Positions 28,149 to 37,900 are shown, counted from the first letter of the stretch. The stretch: DNA of 64,000 nt from Allobrachymonas chironomi DSM 19884 (GCF_000374625.1 NZ_KB894767.1:62001-126000); one strand, 5' to 3'. A program made the numbers and translations. The notes: generated by a model from the letters alone, not told the origin.

Positions 28149-28876
28149 GAGCGCCTCCGAGTCAGCGTAGCCGGCATCCAGTCCATGGTCAGCGTGCCTT
28201 GCAGGGCGCTGTCGGTATCGGGCAGTTGCAGTTCCAGCCGGATCGCATCGGGCATGCTGGCCAGTGCCTGTTCGCCTGCCACGGGCAGCTCCTGTTCGCT
28301 GGCAGGCCGCCAGTTGGCATCGCGGAAATGCAGCAGCTTCCAGCCGCTGGCCGGCACCAGTTCCTGTTCTCCGGGCAGTTGTCCCTGGCCTTCGGCCCAG
28401 CGTGCCGCCTGCTGCCAGGCCTGCTGCTGCTCGCCGACGCTGCGCAGCACCGGCGACTGCCAGCGCACCCAGCACGGCACTGCGTCCAGGCTGGCGCAGG
28501 CACTGCGCAAGGACCAGGCGACGACCTGGGTGCCGGCAGGCAGCAGTAGCGCCGTCTCGCTGTTGGCGGGCAGGCTGTCGCTGACCGCTGCCAGCCGCAG
28601 CACGCGCAAGGCCCGGCCGTTCCAGGCCAGCACCGGCTGTGTCTGCTGCGCCGATACCGGCAGCATCGCATCCAGATCGCTGCGCCATTGCGCCAGCGCC
28701 GTTTGCAGCAGCGTCAGGCGTTCGCCGCGCTCTTGTGTCACCTGCTGGGCGCGTACCATGGCATCCAGCCCGCGCCAGCTCAGCAGTGCCAGCAGTGCCA
28801 TGATGGACAGGGCCACCATCAGCTCGATCAGGGTAAAGCCGCGTGCCGGACGAGGTCGACAAGAAGGGCGTTGCAT
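28145..28876 (-). CDS. gspJ: Type II secretion minor pseudopilin GspJ
   Basis: 243-residue minor pseudopilin with prepilin leader and cleavage motif RGFTLIELMVALSIMALLAL. The C-terminal half is the GspJ-type beta domain. I chose the ATG at 28876, 2 nt after the gspI stop; a GTG three codons upstream is possible. It overlaps gspK by 4 nt. It forms the tip complex with GspI and GspK. Confidence 0.92.
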   Translation of the reverse strand: MQRPSCRPRPARGFTLIELMVALSIMALLALLSWRGLDAMVRAQQVTQERGERLTLLQTALAQWRSDLDAMLPVSAQQTQPVLAWNGRALRVLRLAAVSDSLPANSETALLLPAGTQVVAWSLRSACASLDAVPCWVRWQSPVLRSVGEQQQAWQQAARWAEGQGQLPGEQELVPASGWKLLHFRDANWRPASEQELPVAGEQALASMPDAIRLELQLPDTDSALQGTLTMDWMPATLTRRRS

Positions 28877-28878
28877 CT

Positions 28879-29259
28879 CTACCACTTGCCCAGAATGGTC
28901 GACAGGCGCAGCAGCGGCCGCTCCTGCTCCAGCGCCTGCGCATCAATGCGCCGGAAGTGCGGATTCAGCGTGGTGTGCACACTGACCCGGACCTGCAGCT
29001 CGCGGCCAGCCTGCCGGCAGGGCATGCTCGACTCGCCCACCGCCGGATACTGGGTAGACAGCCGCATCGCAATCAGCTGGTTTTCTGCACACAGCTGCCC
29101 GAGCAGCAGCTCCGACTGGCGTTCGCCGTGCCGGATCAGCGCACTGGTGGCTTGCGTACCGGCGACCAGCGCTACCGCCACAATCGCCAGTGCCACCAGC
29201 ACCTCGATCAGCGTAAAGCCCCGGCTGGCGGCCGGGGCCGGGCGGCGGGTGGTTGTCAT
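28879..29259 (-). CDS. gspI: Type II secretion minor pseudopilin GspI
   Basis: 126-residue minor pseudopilin. The prepilin motif SRGFTLIEVLVALAIVAVAL follows a 12-residue leader. ERQSELLLGQLCAENQL is the typical GspI helix. ATG overlaps the gspH stop (ATGA). Its Cys residues (in LCAENQ and MPCRQ) could form a disulfide. Confidence 0.93.
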   Translation of the reverse strand: MTTTRRPAPAASRGFTLIEVLVALAIVAVALVAGTQATSALIRHGERQSELLLGQLCAENQLIAMRLSTQYPAVGESSMPCRQAGRELQVRVSVHTTLNPHFRRIDAQALEQERPLLRLSTILGKW

Positions 29260-29744
29260 GGGCGGGGGCTGGCTTGCTGCGCCAGGCGGAAGGGACGCAG
29301 GCCATCGGTCTGCAGCGTGCGCTCCAGTTCGGGCCTGCCGGGAATGCCCAGGGTGAGCGATTGCGCCGGCAGAATCGGCTCCGGCCCCAGCAGCAATTCG
29401 GTCTCTGTCCCTTGCCGCGGAGCCGTCAGCAGGCCGCCGCGCAGCACCAGTGTGGGCTGCAGCCAGGCTTGCGACAGCCGCGCATGCGGCAGACCGACAA
29501 AGTGGAAACCCTTGCCGTCGGTATCGGCCTGCCAGCGCACCGGTAAACCACTGGCGCGCGACTGGGCGCGCGCGCTTTCGAGCATGGCGGCCAGCCGTTC
29601 GGCTTCACGCTCCAGCCGCAGCTGGTCGTTGTCGCGCAAGGCCAGCGTGGCCGCACTACTGGCAATGGCCACAATCAGCAGCACCACCAGCAATTCGATC
29701 AGGGTAAAACCGCCGGCTGCGCGCCGGACGCGCCTGCCGTCCAT
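29256..29744 (-). CDS. gspH: Type II secretion minor pseudopilin GspH
   Basis: 162-residue pseudopilin with leader and motif GGFTLIELLVVLLIVAIASS, and the GspH-family segment EREAERLAAMLESARAQSRA before the beta domain. It starts 6 nt after the gspG stop and overlaps gspI by 4 nt. Confidence 0.93.
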   Translation of the reverse strand: MDGRRVRRAAGGFTLIELLVVLLIVAIASSAATLALRDNDQLRLEREAERLAAMLESARAQSRASGLPVRWQADTDGKGFHFVGLPHARLSQAWLQPTLVLRGGLLTAPRQGTETELLLGPEPILPAQSLTLGIPGRPELERTLQTDGLRPFRLAQQASPRP

Positions 29745-29750
29745 GGGAGC

Positions 29751-30209
29751 TTACTGCCAGCTGCCGATATCGGCATCCTTGCCTTCGCCGCCAGCCTTGC
29801 CGTCAGCGCCAAAGGACATCACATCCACCTCGCCCTGAATGCCGGGGTTGGCGTACTGGTAGGCCTGGCCCCACGGGTCAGTCGGCAGCTTCTCCAGATA
29901 CGGCTTCCAGTTGGCCGGCACCGGCTGGCTTTCCGGCTTGCTGACCAGCGCCTGCAGGCCCTGTTCCGCCGTGGGGAAGCGCTGGTTGTCCAGGCGATAC
30001 AGCTTGAGCGCCTGCATCAGGTTGCTGACATCGGTTTTGGCCGCCGTCACGCGGGCGTCGTCGGCACGACCCAGCACGCTGGGTACCACCAGCGCGCCCA
30101 GCACGCCAATGATGACCAGCACCACCATCAGCTCGATCAGGGTAAAGCCACGGGCAGCGCGCTGGCGCGGCAAACGGCGGCGCGTTGCCGCAAGGGAAGA
30201 AAAGCGCAT
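29751..30209 (-). CDS. gspG: Type II secretion major pseudopilin GspG
   Basis: 152-residue major subunit of the pseudopilus. Motif RGFTLIELMVVLVIIGVLGA is the prepilin peptidase site and helix. DNQRFPTAEQGLQALVSKPE and DPWGQAYQYANPG form the conserved calcium-binding/C-terminal region. I chose the ATG at 30209 because GAGGAG precedes it. It is the first gene of the eleven-gene minus-strand operon. A short inverted repeat (AGTCA-N2-TGACT) lies in the gspG/gspC divergent region. No prepilin peptidase is in the window, so one encoded elsewhere must process all five pseudopilins. Confidence 0.96.
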   Translation of the reverse strand: MRFSSLAATRRRLPRQRAARGFTLIELMVVLVIIGVLGALVVPSVLGRADDARVTAAKTDVSNLMQALKLYRLDNQRFPTAEQGLQALVSKPESQPVPANWKPYLEKLPTDPWGQAYQYANPGIQGEVDVMSFGADGKAGGEGKDADIGSWQ

Positions 30210-30322
30210 GAAAACTCCTCGGAAATGCGGCAAACATAACGCTGTTGCGTGACAGTCAGGTGACTATTGCGTGATATTCCAGCCGGCGGATGCGATGACG
30301 GCAGATGCCGCATAATGCGCAC

Positions 30323-30994
30323 ATGACTGCTTCTCCCGGCCTGTTATCCAACCGCATACCTGCCCGCTCGCTGGCACCGGCCGAGCGCTGGGGCGTGCGC
30401 ATCGGCAGCCTGTTGCCCTGGTGTGCGGCCAGTGCCGTACTCGCCTATGCGCTACTGGGCGCGCAAGGCGAATCCGGCGGCGTAAGCGCCAGCGTGGCCG
30501 ACAGCCGGCTGCAAAGCCAGCAGGACACGCTGGCCAGCCTGTTCGGCCATCAGGATCAGGCCGTGGCGGCCGCATCCGCGCCGCAGGACGCCGCTCCTGC
30601 CAGTCCGGGCCGATTCGTGCTGCAAGGCACGATCAGCCGGCTGCAGGGCGGCGGCGCTGCCATCATCGCGATTGATGGCCAGCCCGGCCGCCATGTCCGG
30701 CTGGGCGATGAGCTCGTGGATGGCTGGAAGCTGGCCTCGGTCGGTGTGCGCCAGGCCGTGCTGCAGGCGCCCGGCCAGCCGGAGCTGAGGCTTGAGTTCC
30801 CGGCCAGTGGCGTAACCGCCGCCCGCTCCGACAGCAGTCTGCCGGCCCATGGTTCCGATGCCAGGCCGGCGCTGCCGGAGCCGGTGGCGCCCCCCGTGGC
30901 AGGCACTGCACCGGCAGGTACTGGCGCAGCCAGACCGGCTGCCAACATCCCTGCCGAGACTTCCCGGATGGGCGATGGCCGCAACGATGATTGA
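30323..30994 (+). CDS. gspC: Type II secretion protein C (GspC)
   Basis: 223-residue bitopic protein with a transmembrane helix (about 32-50), then a periplasmic homology region FVLQGTISRLQGGGAAII leading to PGRHVRLGDELVDGWKLASV. This HR domain contacts the GspD N0 domain. The remainder is Ala/Pro-rich and no PDZ domain is visible. I chose the ATG at 30323; ATG at 30305 is an alternative. It is transcribed away from the other gsp genes and its stop lies 14 nt before the GcvH-like gene. Confidence 0.88.
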   Translation: MTASPGLLSNRIPARSLAPAERWGVRIGSLLPWCAASAVLAYALLGAQGESGGVSASVADSRLQSQQDTLASLFGHQDQAVAAASAPQDAAPASPGRFVLQGTISRLQGGGAAIIAIDGQPGRHVRLGDELVDGWKLASVGVRQAVLQAPGQPELRLEFPASGVTAARSDSSLPAHGSDARPALPEPVAPPVAGTAPAGTGAARPAANIPAETSRMGDGRNDD

Positions 30995-31008
30995 CCCGCT
31001 ACCTCCCC

Positions 31009-31440
31009 ATGTCACTGAACGGACTCGTTTTTCCTCCTGAACTGCATTACCTGATCGAACACCAGGTCTGGGCGCGCCTCGACGATGACGGCTGTGCCAC
31101 CATCGGCATCACCGCGCTCGGCATCCGCCATTCGGGCGAGATCTACATGTGCCGTCCCAAGCGGGTCGGTACGCCGGTGGAGCAGGGCGGCTCGGTCGCC
31201 GTGGTCGAGCTGGCCAAGTCGGTGGTGTCGGTCAAGTCACCGGTGCGCGGCGAGGTGGCCGAGATCAATCCCGTGCTGGAAGAATCCCCCGAACGCGTGC
31301 ACCAGGATCCCTACGGTGCCGGTTGGCTGGCCCGTATCCGCCTGTCCGACTGGGCTGCCGACCAGATCGCGCTGCTCCACGGCGACGATCAGGTGTTGCC
31401 GGCCATGCAGCAGCACGCCTGGCTCAACCGCATCGAGTAA
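31009..31440 (+). CDS. GcvH-like lipoyl-domain protein
   Basis: 143-residue protein of the glycine cleavage H family: HQVWARLDDDGCATIGITAL, then VVELAKSVVSVKSPVRGEV, where Lys70 is the predicted lipoylation site, and NPVLEESPERVHQDPYGAGW. It differs from canonical GcvH at the lipoyl turn, where most have ESVKA. No gcvT or gcvP is nearby. The neighbour downstream is DsrE-like, starting 3 nt after its stop, a pairing reminiscent of the lipoate-binding proteins of sulfur metabolism. It could be a normal H protein or a specialised paralogue. Confidence 0.8.
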   Translation: MSLNGLVFPPELHYLIEHQVWARLDDDGCATIGITALGIRHSGEIYMCRPKRVGTPVEQGGSVAVVELAKSVVSVKSPVRGEVAEINPVLEESPERVHQDPYGAGWLARIRLSDWAADQIALLHGDDQVLPAMQQHAWLNRIE

Positions 31441-31443
31441 GCC

Positions 31444-31836
31444 ATGGCCTTTGTCGATCACGCCGCTGACGGCATCGCCATCCTGCTCTGGTCCGCCGGC
31501 CCGGAGCGCCCCGATCTGCTGCACACGCCATTCTTCTTTGCGGCTGCCGCAGCCGCCATGGAGATGCCGGTCGAGATCTACTTCACGGCCGGCAGCGTGC
31601 GCCTGCTGCAGCCCGGTGTGGCCGAAGGTCTGCAGGCGGCACACCACCAGAAGGATGTGGCCACCGCCATGCGCGAGGCGGTGTCGCATGGCGTGCGCCT
31701 GCTCGCCTGTACCGATGCCCTGCGTGCGCATGGCATGGACATGCAGGGCCTGATTCCCGAATGCAGCGGCCACGGCGGGGCCGTGCAGTACATGGCGCGC
31801 GCCGCCGACCTGCGCTGGCGCACCCTGGTGTTCTGA
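31444..31836 (+). CDS. DsrE-family protein
   Basis: 130-residue protein with the DsrE/DsrF-like fold: an N-terminal strand IAILLWSAGP, a helix of FFFAAAAAAMEM type, VEIYFTAGSVRLL, and HGVRLLACTDALRAHGMDM, whose Cys matches the conserved sulfur-carrier position of many DsrE proteins. A second Cys lies in PECSGHGG. Its start 3 nt after the GcvH-like stop implies co-transcription. The specific role is unknown. Confidence 0.8.
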   Translation: MAFVDHAADGIAILLWSAGPERPDLLHTPFFFAAAAAAMEMPVEIYFTAGSVRLLQPGVAEGLQAAHHQKDVATAMREAVSHGVRLLACTDALRAHGMDMQGLIPECSGHGGAVQYMARAADLRWRTLVF

Positions 31837-31850
31837 GGCCGGAAACGACA

Positions 31851-31873
31851 ACGCCCTGCACAGGGCAGGGCGT
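31851..31873. terminator. Hairpin between convergent DsrE-like gene and glyA
   Basis: Arms ACGCCCTG and CAGGGCGT with a 7-nt loop. There is no clear T-run on either strand, so a bidirectional termination role is only suggested by position. Confidence 0.4.
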
Positions 31874-31911
31874 CAGGATCGTGCATGGCACCCGCAGGTG
31901 CCACGCTGCAA

Positions 31912-33156
31912 TCAGCGGTAAACCGGGAAACGGCTCACCAGCTCGGCTACCTTGGCGCGCACGGCGGCGATATTCGCCTCGTCACGCGGGTTGTCCAGCA
32001 CGTCGGCCATCAGGTTGGCTGTGATACGGGCTTCCTCTTCCTTGAAGCCGCGCGTGGTCATGGCCGGCGTACCGACACGCAGGCCGCTGGTCACGAAAGG
32101 CTTCTCGGGATCGTTCGGGATCGAATTCTTGTTGATCGTCATGTGGGCGGCACCCAGCACGGCTTCGGCTTCCTTGCCGGTAATGCCCTTGTTGCGCAGA
32201 TCCACCAGCATCACGTGGCTTTCGGTACGGCCGCTGACAATACGCAGGCCACGCTGGGACAGCGTCTCGGCCACGACCACGGCGTTCTTCACGACCTGCT
32301 CCTGGTAGGCCTTGAACTCGGGCGTCAGTGCTTCCTTGAACGCAACGGCCTTGCCGGCGATCACGTGCATCAGCGGGCCGCCCTGCAGGCCTGGGAAGAT
32401 GGCGCTGTTGATCGCCTTCTCGTGCTCGGCCTTCATCAGGATGATGCCGCCGCGCGGGCCGCGCAGGCTCTTGTGCGTGGTGGAGGTGACGACGTCGGCA
32501 AAGGGCACCGGGTTGGGGTAGACACCGGCAGCGATCAGGCCGGCGTAGTGGGCCATGTCGACCATGAACAGGGCACCCACATCCTTGGCAATGCGCGACA
32601 TGCGCTCGAAATCGATGCGCAGGCTGTAGGCAGAGGCACCGCCAATGATCAGTTTCGGCCTGGTCTCGTGCGCCTTGCGCTCCATCGCGTCGTAATCGAT
32701 CTCTTCCTTCTCGTTCAGGCCGTAGCTGACGACGTTGAACCACTTGCCGGACATGTTCAGCGCCATGCCGTGCGTCAGGTGACCGCCTTCGGCCAGGCTC
32801 ATGCCCATGATGGTGTCGCCCGGCTTCAGGAAGGCCAGCAGCACGCCCTGGTTGGCCTGCGAGCCGGAGTTGGGCTGCACGTTGGCCGCTTCGGCGCCAA
32901 ACAGCTGCTTCACGCGATCAATCGCCAGCTGCTCGACAACGTCCACGTTTTCACAGCCACCGTAGTAGCGCTTGCCGGGATAGCCTTCGGCGTACTTGTT
33001 GGTCAGCTGCGTGCCCTGGGCAGCCATCACGGCCGGGGAGGCATAGTTTTCGCTGGCAATCAGCTCGATATGTTCTTCCTGGCGCTGGTTCTCGGCCTGG
33101 ATGGCGGCCCACACTTCGGGGTCGGTCTGTTCGATCAGGATGTTGCGGTTGTACAT
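31912..33156 (-). CDS. glyA: Serine hydroxymethyltransferase
   Basis: 414-residue PLP enzyme that interconverts serine plus tetrahydrofolate with glycine plus methylene-tetrahydrofolate, the main source of one-carbon units. The PLP lysine is in [34 protein letters not shown] and [15 protein letters not shown] are strongly conserved N-terminal segments. Its leader carries a probable ZTP riboswitch, which fits the folate/purine link. Confidence 0.98.
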   Translation of the reverse strand: MYNRNILIEQTDPEVWAAIQAENQRQEEHIELIASENYASPAVMAAQGTQLTNKYAEGYPGKRYYGGCENVDVVEQLAIDRVKQLFGAEAANVQPNSGSQANQGVLLAFLKPGDTIMGMSLAEGGHLTHGMALNMSGKWFNVVSYGLNEKEEIDYDAMERKAHETRPKLIIGGASAYSLRIDFERMSRIAKDVGALFMVDMAHYAGLIAAGVYPNPVPFADVVTSTTHKSLRGPRGGIILMKAEHEKAINSAIFPGLQGGPLMHVIAGKAVAFKEALTPEFKAYQEQVVKNAVVVAETLSQRGLRIVSGRTESHVMLVDLRNKGITGKEAEAVLGAAHMTINKNSIPNDPEKPFVTSGLRVGTPAMTTRGFKEEEARITANLMADVLDNPRDEANIAAVRAKVAELVSRFPVYR

Positions 33157-33204
33157 GGCAGGTTTGCATCAAGAGAGGATGACACTTGGCACGCAATCGT
33201 GACA

Positions 33205-33366
33205 AGGCTGCCCAGGCGAACGGCAAGAACGTGCCACAGGGGGGCACGGTGCATTTCCTCGCGGTTGAGGCAGGGGCCGAAAGGGCTTGCCAGTCCGCGT
33301 CAGCCGGGGTGGCCGGCAACAGCCAAGCCCACCAGCCTATCGCCAGTCATGCACATGGCTAGTGTA
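33205..33366 (-). promoter_or_regulatory. Probable ZTP (pfl) riboswitch in the glyA leader
   Basis: Read on the minus strand, the leader has the two sequence blocks that define the pfl motif. The first is ATGACTGGCGATA (GACTGGCG at 33342-33349) and the second TTCGCCTGGGCA (complement of 33209-33218 and flank). Between them are AGCC/GGCT and GGTGG/CCACC pairings and a GTGCC-loop-GGCAC hairpin. The linker is longer than in compact examples. ZTP riboswitches respond to the folate-stress signal ZMP/ZTP, and glyA is a known target class. A TACACT -10 candidate lies just upstream. Confidence 0.68.
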
Positions 33367-33401
33367 CCGGATTCAACCCCGAACACACTAGCCGGAAAAT
33401 A

Positions 33402-34586
33402 TTACTGAATGCTGGAATTTCCGGCATCGGCAACCGGTTGTTCCTGCGCCACCATGTGTACGCCAGAGGCCACACTGACCGCATGCTGCTTGTCGTGTGG
33501 CGCTGCCTGCGGGGTCAGCGTGTTGCGAATGTGTTGTTCGGCGCGGATGCTATCGTTGTGCGCCAGGTCGGATTCCTGCTTTGCAGGCGGCGTGATGCGG
33601 GTCGATACGCGTACTGGCCTGGCATTCATGGCACTGGAGGCGGAGGCCAGTGGCTGGGCACTGCCGCGTTGTTGCACTTCCGCCTTGGCCAGCTGTACTT
33701 CAGGTGCAGCAGGCTTGTTCTCGCGCTTGGCCACACTGGCCGCTTCCGGCAGGCCGTGCGGCAGCTGGGCATTGTGTGCCACCTGCTGGCCCTGGGCCAC
33801 GGCACGGATACGGGCAAATTCGGCCAGCACCTTGCTGCCATAGCCCTGGTCATCCGGCAGATTGGCCGCACCCACATAGTGCTTCAGGCCGCCGCGTACC
33901 GAGCCGGCACGCGCAATCGTTTCCTTCAGCACTTGCACACCCACATGCAGGTTGCTGACCGGGTTCAGTGCCGCAAAACTGCCGCCATGGTCTTCATATT
34001 TGTCGGAATGGATATGCGTCATCACCTGCATCAGGCCCTGGGCGCCGACATGGCTTTGTGCAAACGGGTTGAAGCTCGATTCCACCGCCATGATGGCCAG
34101 GATCAGTGCCGGATCGATTTTCTCGATCTTGCCCACGGCATAGGCCTCCTTCACCAGCATGCCGACCGCTTCCGGTGCCACACGGTATTTCTTGGCAATC
34201 CAGTAGGTCACGGCAGCCTGGCGGCTGGGCAGATCCTGCGGATTCACCACCGGCATGCCGGCCGGGTTGTTGTCGGCCGGAGTCGCGCTGGCGGTTTCGG
34301 CCACAGCCAGATCCGGCGTGGCGGCTGCTTCCGCAGGCATGCCGATATGGCTGATGGCCGGGGCGATCGGGTTGTTGCTGGCCAGCAGCTGGTCCAGGCG
34401 CTCGCCCAGATCCTGTTGCAGGTGGGAGCTGGTGGCCAGCAGGGCGGCACCGGCGATGGCGCCTACGCCAACCAGGGCCATGCTGTGGTGGGTCCATTTC
34501 AGGACGCGTTGCAGGGGGTGTTTCCAGGCCGGGGCGGCCGTGGCCAGGGTACTGTCCGCAGACAGGGTACTGGTGGTGCTGTTCAA
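33402..34586 (-). CDS. Lytic transglycosylase (SLT domain)
   Basis: 394-residue protein with an N-terminal transmembrane or signal anchor (MALVGVGAIAGAALLATSS, about 35-53). An SLT-family muramidase domain covers about residues 125-270. The catalytic Glu is Glu169 in AIMAVESSFNP, followed by VGAQGLMQVMTHIH and YVGAANLPDDQGYGSKV. The Ala/Gln-rich C-terminal tail (about 280-394) is low-complexity. The start is TTG at 34586, supported by AAGGAG nine nucleotides upstream. It cleaves peptidoglycan glycan strands. Confidence 0.9.
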   Translation of the reverse strand: MNSTTSTLSADSTLATAAPAWKHPLQRVLKWTHHSMALVGVGAIAGAALLATSSHLQQDLGERLDQLLASNNPIAPAISHIGMPAEAAATPDLAVAETASATPADNNPAGMPVVNPQDLPSRQAAVTYWIAKKYRVAPEAVGMLVKEAYAVGKIEKIDPALILAIMAVESSFNPFAQSHVGAQGLMQVMTHIHSDKYEDHGGSFAALNPVSNLHVGVQVLKETIARAGSVRGGLKHYVGAANLPDDQGYGSKVLAEFARIRAVAQGQQVAHNAQLPHGLPEAASVAKRENKPAAPEVQLAKAEVQQRGSAQPLASASSAMNARPVRVSTRITPPAKQESDLAHNDSIRAEQHIRNTLTPQAAPHDKQHAVSVASGVHMVAQEQPVADAGNSSIQ

Positions 34587-34937
34587 GCTGAATCTCCTTC
34601 AGTATCGGTGTCGCCGCTGGTACTGCTGAGAGGGCAGGGCAAGAGCCGATAGGCGCTGGCCTGCTGGATGGGAGCGGCTGAAAAACAGGTCCGTCCGGGT
34701 GCGACACATCTAGGATCATCCGGGGATGATCGGGATAACCCTTGAATTTTATGCACTGCACAAATTACCGGTCAAGCATGATTGGCATTTTCCTTATGAT
34801 TTTTGGTTCTTATGTGGCGTCTGGCACACAGTTGGCAACGCTTGCACCGGGATGCAGCAGGGGCAAAATGCAGGCAAAATAGCCATGTGCCCGCCATGGA
34901 GGCAGGTACAACCTTTGACTCTAGATTTCATACTGCC
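34587..34937. other. Divergent intergenic region with an 18-bp inverted repeat
   Basis: The region separates the lytic transglycosylase from the DUF349 gene. A perfect inverted repeat GATCATCC-GG-GGATGATC lies at 34714-34731, about 130 nt upstream of the transglycosylase start; it looks like an operator. 34740-34810 is AT-rich and probably holds promoters. Two near-copies of GCAGG(GG)CAAAAT occur around 34857-34881. No gene is seen. Confidence 0.5.
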
Positions 34938-37900
34938 ATGATCCGTACTCCACGATTTGGCCTGCGCCCGTTGCTGCAGTCCAATGATCCGACCTCCACC
35001 GGAGGACAAGACTCTCCCGCTGCATCCGGCAAGTCCGCGACGCATCCGCTTGATGCCGTCACTGGCGGCGTGTTTTCGGCCGCCACTTCCGGCGAACGCG
35101 CTGCGCGTCTGCGCGCCTGGCTCGCTACCGAGCCCGAAGTCGCTGTGATGCAGGAAGTCTTCCGCGATCTGAGTACGCGCGACAAGGGCGCGGCCAAGCC
35201 GCTGCGCGAGAAGCTGGACGAAATCAAGCGCAGCCGTGGCCAGGAGGCCCTTGCCGCAGAGTGGCAGGCCCGTGCCGAGCAGTTGCTGCAGGCCAGTCGC
35301 CTGAATATTGCCGATGCCATGGCCTGGCAGCGTGATGCCGCCAAGGCGGGCGCGCCGCTGAGCAAGGAGCCGCTGGCCACCACGCGCACCCGGCTGGCCG
35401 AGCGCATCAAGGTCATCGAGGACCTGCAGACCCAGGTCCAGATCCAGCGCGAAGCCGCCGTGCTGTTGGCGCAGCGTATCGAAACCCTGTCCACCAAGAG
35501 CTGGACCGAAGCCGAAGAAGCCGAAGCCGGTCTCCAGACCGATGTTGCCGACTGGCGTCAGCAGGCCCAGGCGCTGCAGCAGGATACGAGCTGGCCCAGC
35601 GTGGATCCCAAATATGCCGGTCAACTGGAAAGCGCGGTCGAACAGCTGCAGCTGGTGGTACAGGCGTTTGAAGATGCCCTGCAGCAGGTGCGCGTTGCCG
35701 CCGCCGACAGCAGCGCCGCGCTGCCGCCGGTACCGGTCTGGGCCGACGAGATCCGTACCCTGCGTGGCGAAGCCCCCGAGGCTGCGGCTGATGCTGGCGA
35801 AGACACTGCGGTGGCTGCCGAGCGCCAGCAGGCGCTGGCCCAGCGCCGTGCCGAGGCGGAAGCCGTGGTCAATGCTGCCGTCAAGGCGCTCGAGGCCGAA
35901 CTGGTCAGCGGCCACAGCAAGGCCAGCGTCGCCGCTGCCCAGGCGCTGCGCCAGGCGCACAAGGAACACCGCAAGGCCATCAGCCAGGAGCTCGAAGGCC
36001 AGGTTCATGCCGTACTGGCGTCTGCCGGCGAACTGGAAGGCTGGCAGCGCTGGCGTGCCGACCAGCTGCGCCAGGAGCTGGTGCAGAAGGCCGAAGCCCT
36101 GATTGATCGTCCGGCTGCCGAGGTCGCCGCAGAGGCGCCTGCAGCACAAGCCCCGGCTACTGAAGCACCGGCAGTTGAAGCACCGGCTGCTGAAACCGGC
36201 AGTGAAGAATCGCCTGCAGCACAAGCCGAGACCGCCGAAGCCGGCACGGCAGAAACCGCTGCGCCGACACCGTCCGATAGCACCGAAGCAGCGGTCGAGC
36301 CAGAAGCAGCCAGTACCGCTCCGGCAGAATCGCAAGAAGAATCCGATGCGGCTCCTGCCCAGGCCACCGCGCCGGAGGCGCAAGCCACGCCGGTCGTGCG
36401 TCCGGCTCGCCGCCAGGCCGACAAGGCCTCCGCCAAGGGCGAGCGTCCGCTGCCCACCAGCAAGCTCAGCCCGCGCAAGTTGCAGGAAACCCTGCGCCAA
36501 CTGCGCGAACAATGGAAGCAGACCGACCAGGGTGGCGTGCCCAACCATGCGCTCTGGAAGCGTTTTGACAATGCCTGCAACGAGGCCTACCGCATCGTCG
36601 AGGCCTGGCTGTCCACCATGAAGGAGCATGCGGCCCAGCAGAAGGCACTGCGCCTGTCGCTGCTGGAAGACATCAAGGCCTGGACCGCACGCCACCAGCA
36701 GCAGGTCGAAGCCGGCCAGCCCGACTGGAAAGCCGTGCACCGGGATCTGCTGGCGTTCTCGCGCCGCTGGCGTGAAGCCGGTCATGTCAGCGAAAAGGTG
36801 TTTGCCGAACTGCAGCCGCGCTGGAAGACGGCCATGGCCGAAGCGGGCGCCCATATCGACGCCGCGCAAAAGGCCAGCATCCAGCTGCGCCACGCCATGA
36901 TCGACGAGGCCAAGGAGTTGGGCGCTGCCGCATCGCTGCGCATTGATGCGATCAAGGCACTGCAGCAGCGCTGGCAGCAGGAAGCGCAGACTGTCCCGCT
37001 GGAGCGCAAGCACGAGCAGAAGCTGTGGGATGCTTTCCGCAAGCCGCTGGACGAAGCCTTCCAGCGCAAGCATGAGCAACGCGGCCAGCAGCAGTCCGAG
37101 ATGAATGAGCGCGATCGCGCCGTATTCGATGCCTCCAGGGCGCTCGAAGCTGCCAACGCCAGTGGCGATGCACAGGCGATCCGTGCCGCCATGCAGGCGC
37201 TGAACGATGCCATCCGTGGCCAGCAGGAGCAGCAGGAGGCGGAAGCCGCCGCCGCTGCCGACGCACCGGCAGAAGCCGCTCCCGAAACGCCGCTGGAAGA
37301 AGGAGCCATGCGCCCGCCGTCTCCTTCGGCGCTGCAGCACAAGCCGGCGGTGGCCGTGCGCGGTGATGACCGCCCGCAAGCCCGTCTGGGAGCCACGCGC
37401 CAGCGTGACGAGCGTGGCGATCGCCGTGACACGCGTGACCGTCGTGGCGGCCGTTTTGGTGACCGTTTCGGCGACCGCCCCGACCGTGGCCCGCGTGCGC
37501 CGCGTCTGGGCGATGCGGCCTTCCGTGCCCAGCGCGATGCCGTCGAGCATGCCCAGGCCGCGCTGCGCAAGCTGGCCGAGCAGGCCCATGGCGAGACCCT
37601 GACACAGCTGCTGTCAGCTTGGGAAAAGCGCCAGCCCGATGCGATTCCGGTCGCTTCCGAGCTGGGCCGTCGCGTCAGCGGCAGCCAGCGCAATGCCTGG
37701 GTGGCTGCGCTGGGCCAGAGTGCCGCCCAGGGTCGCCAGTCCGAGGCGCTGCTGCGCCTGGAAATGGCAGCCGAGGTGCCCACGCCGGCTGATCAGCTCA
37801 ATGCGCGCCGCGCGCTGCAGCTGCAGTTGCTGACGCGCCGCAACGATCCGAGTCCGCAGGAAACTTGGCACGAAGACGTTGCCAGCGTGCTGGCTGCTCC

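Noticed and set aside
20701-30994. Competent type IV pilus locus instead of type II secretion
   Set aside because: GspC, GspL, GspM, GspN and five GspG-K pseudopilins with a T2SS-type secretin identify a type II secretion system.
34794-37589. 931-codon open frame on the minus strand opposite the DUF349 gene
   Set aside because: Low-complexity Gly/Leu/Arg/Gln composition without domains; it is the reverse reading of an Ala/Glu-rich gene.
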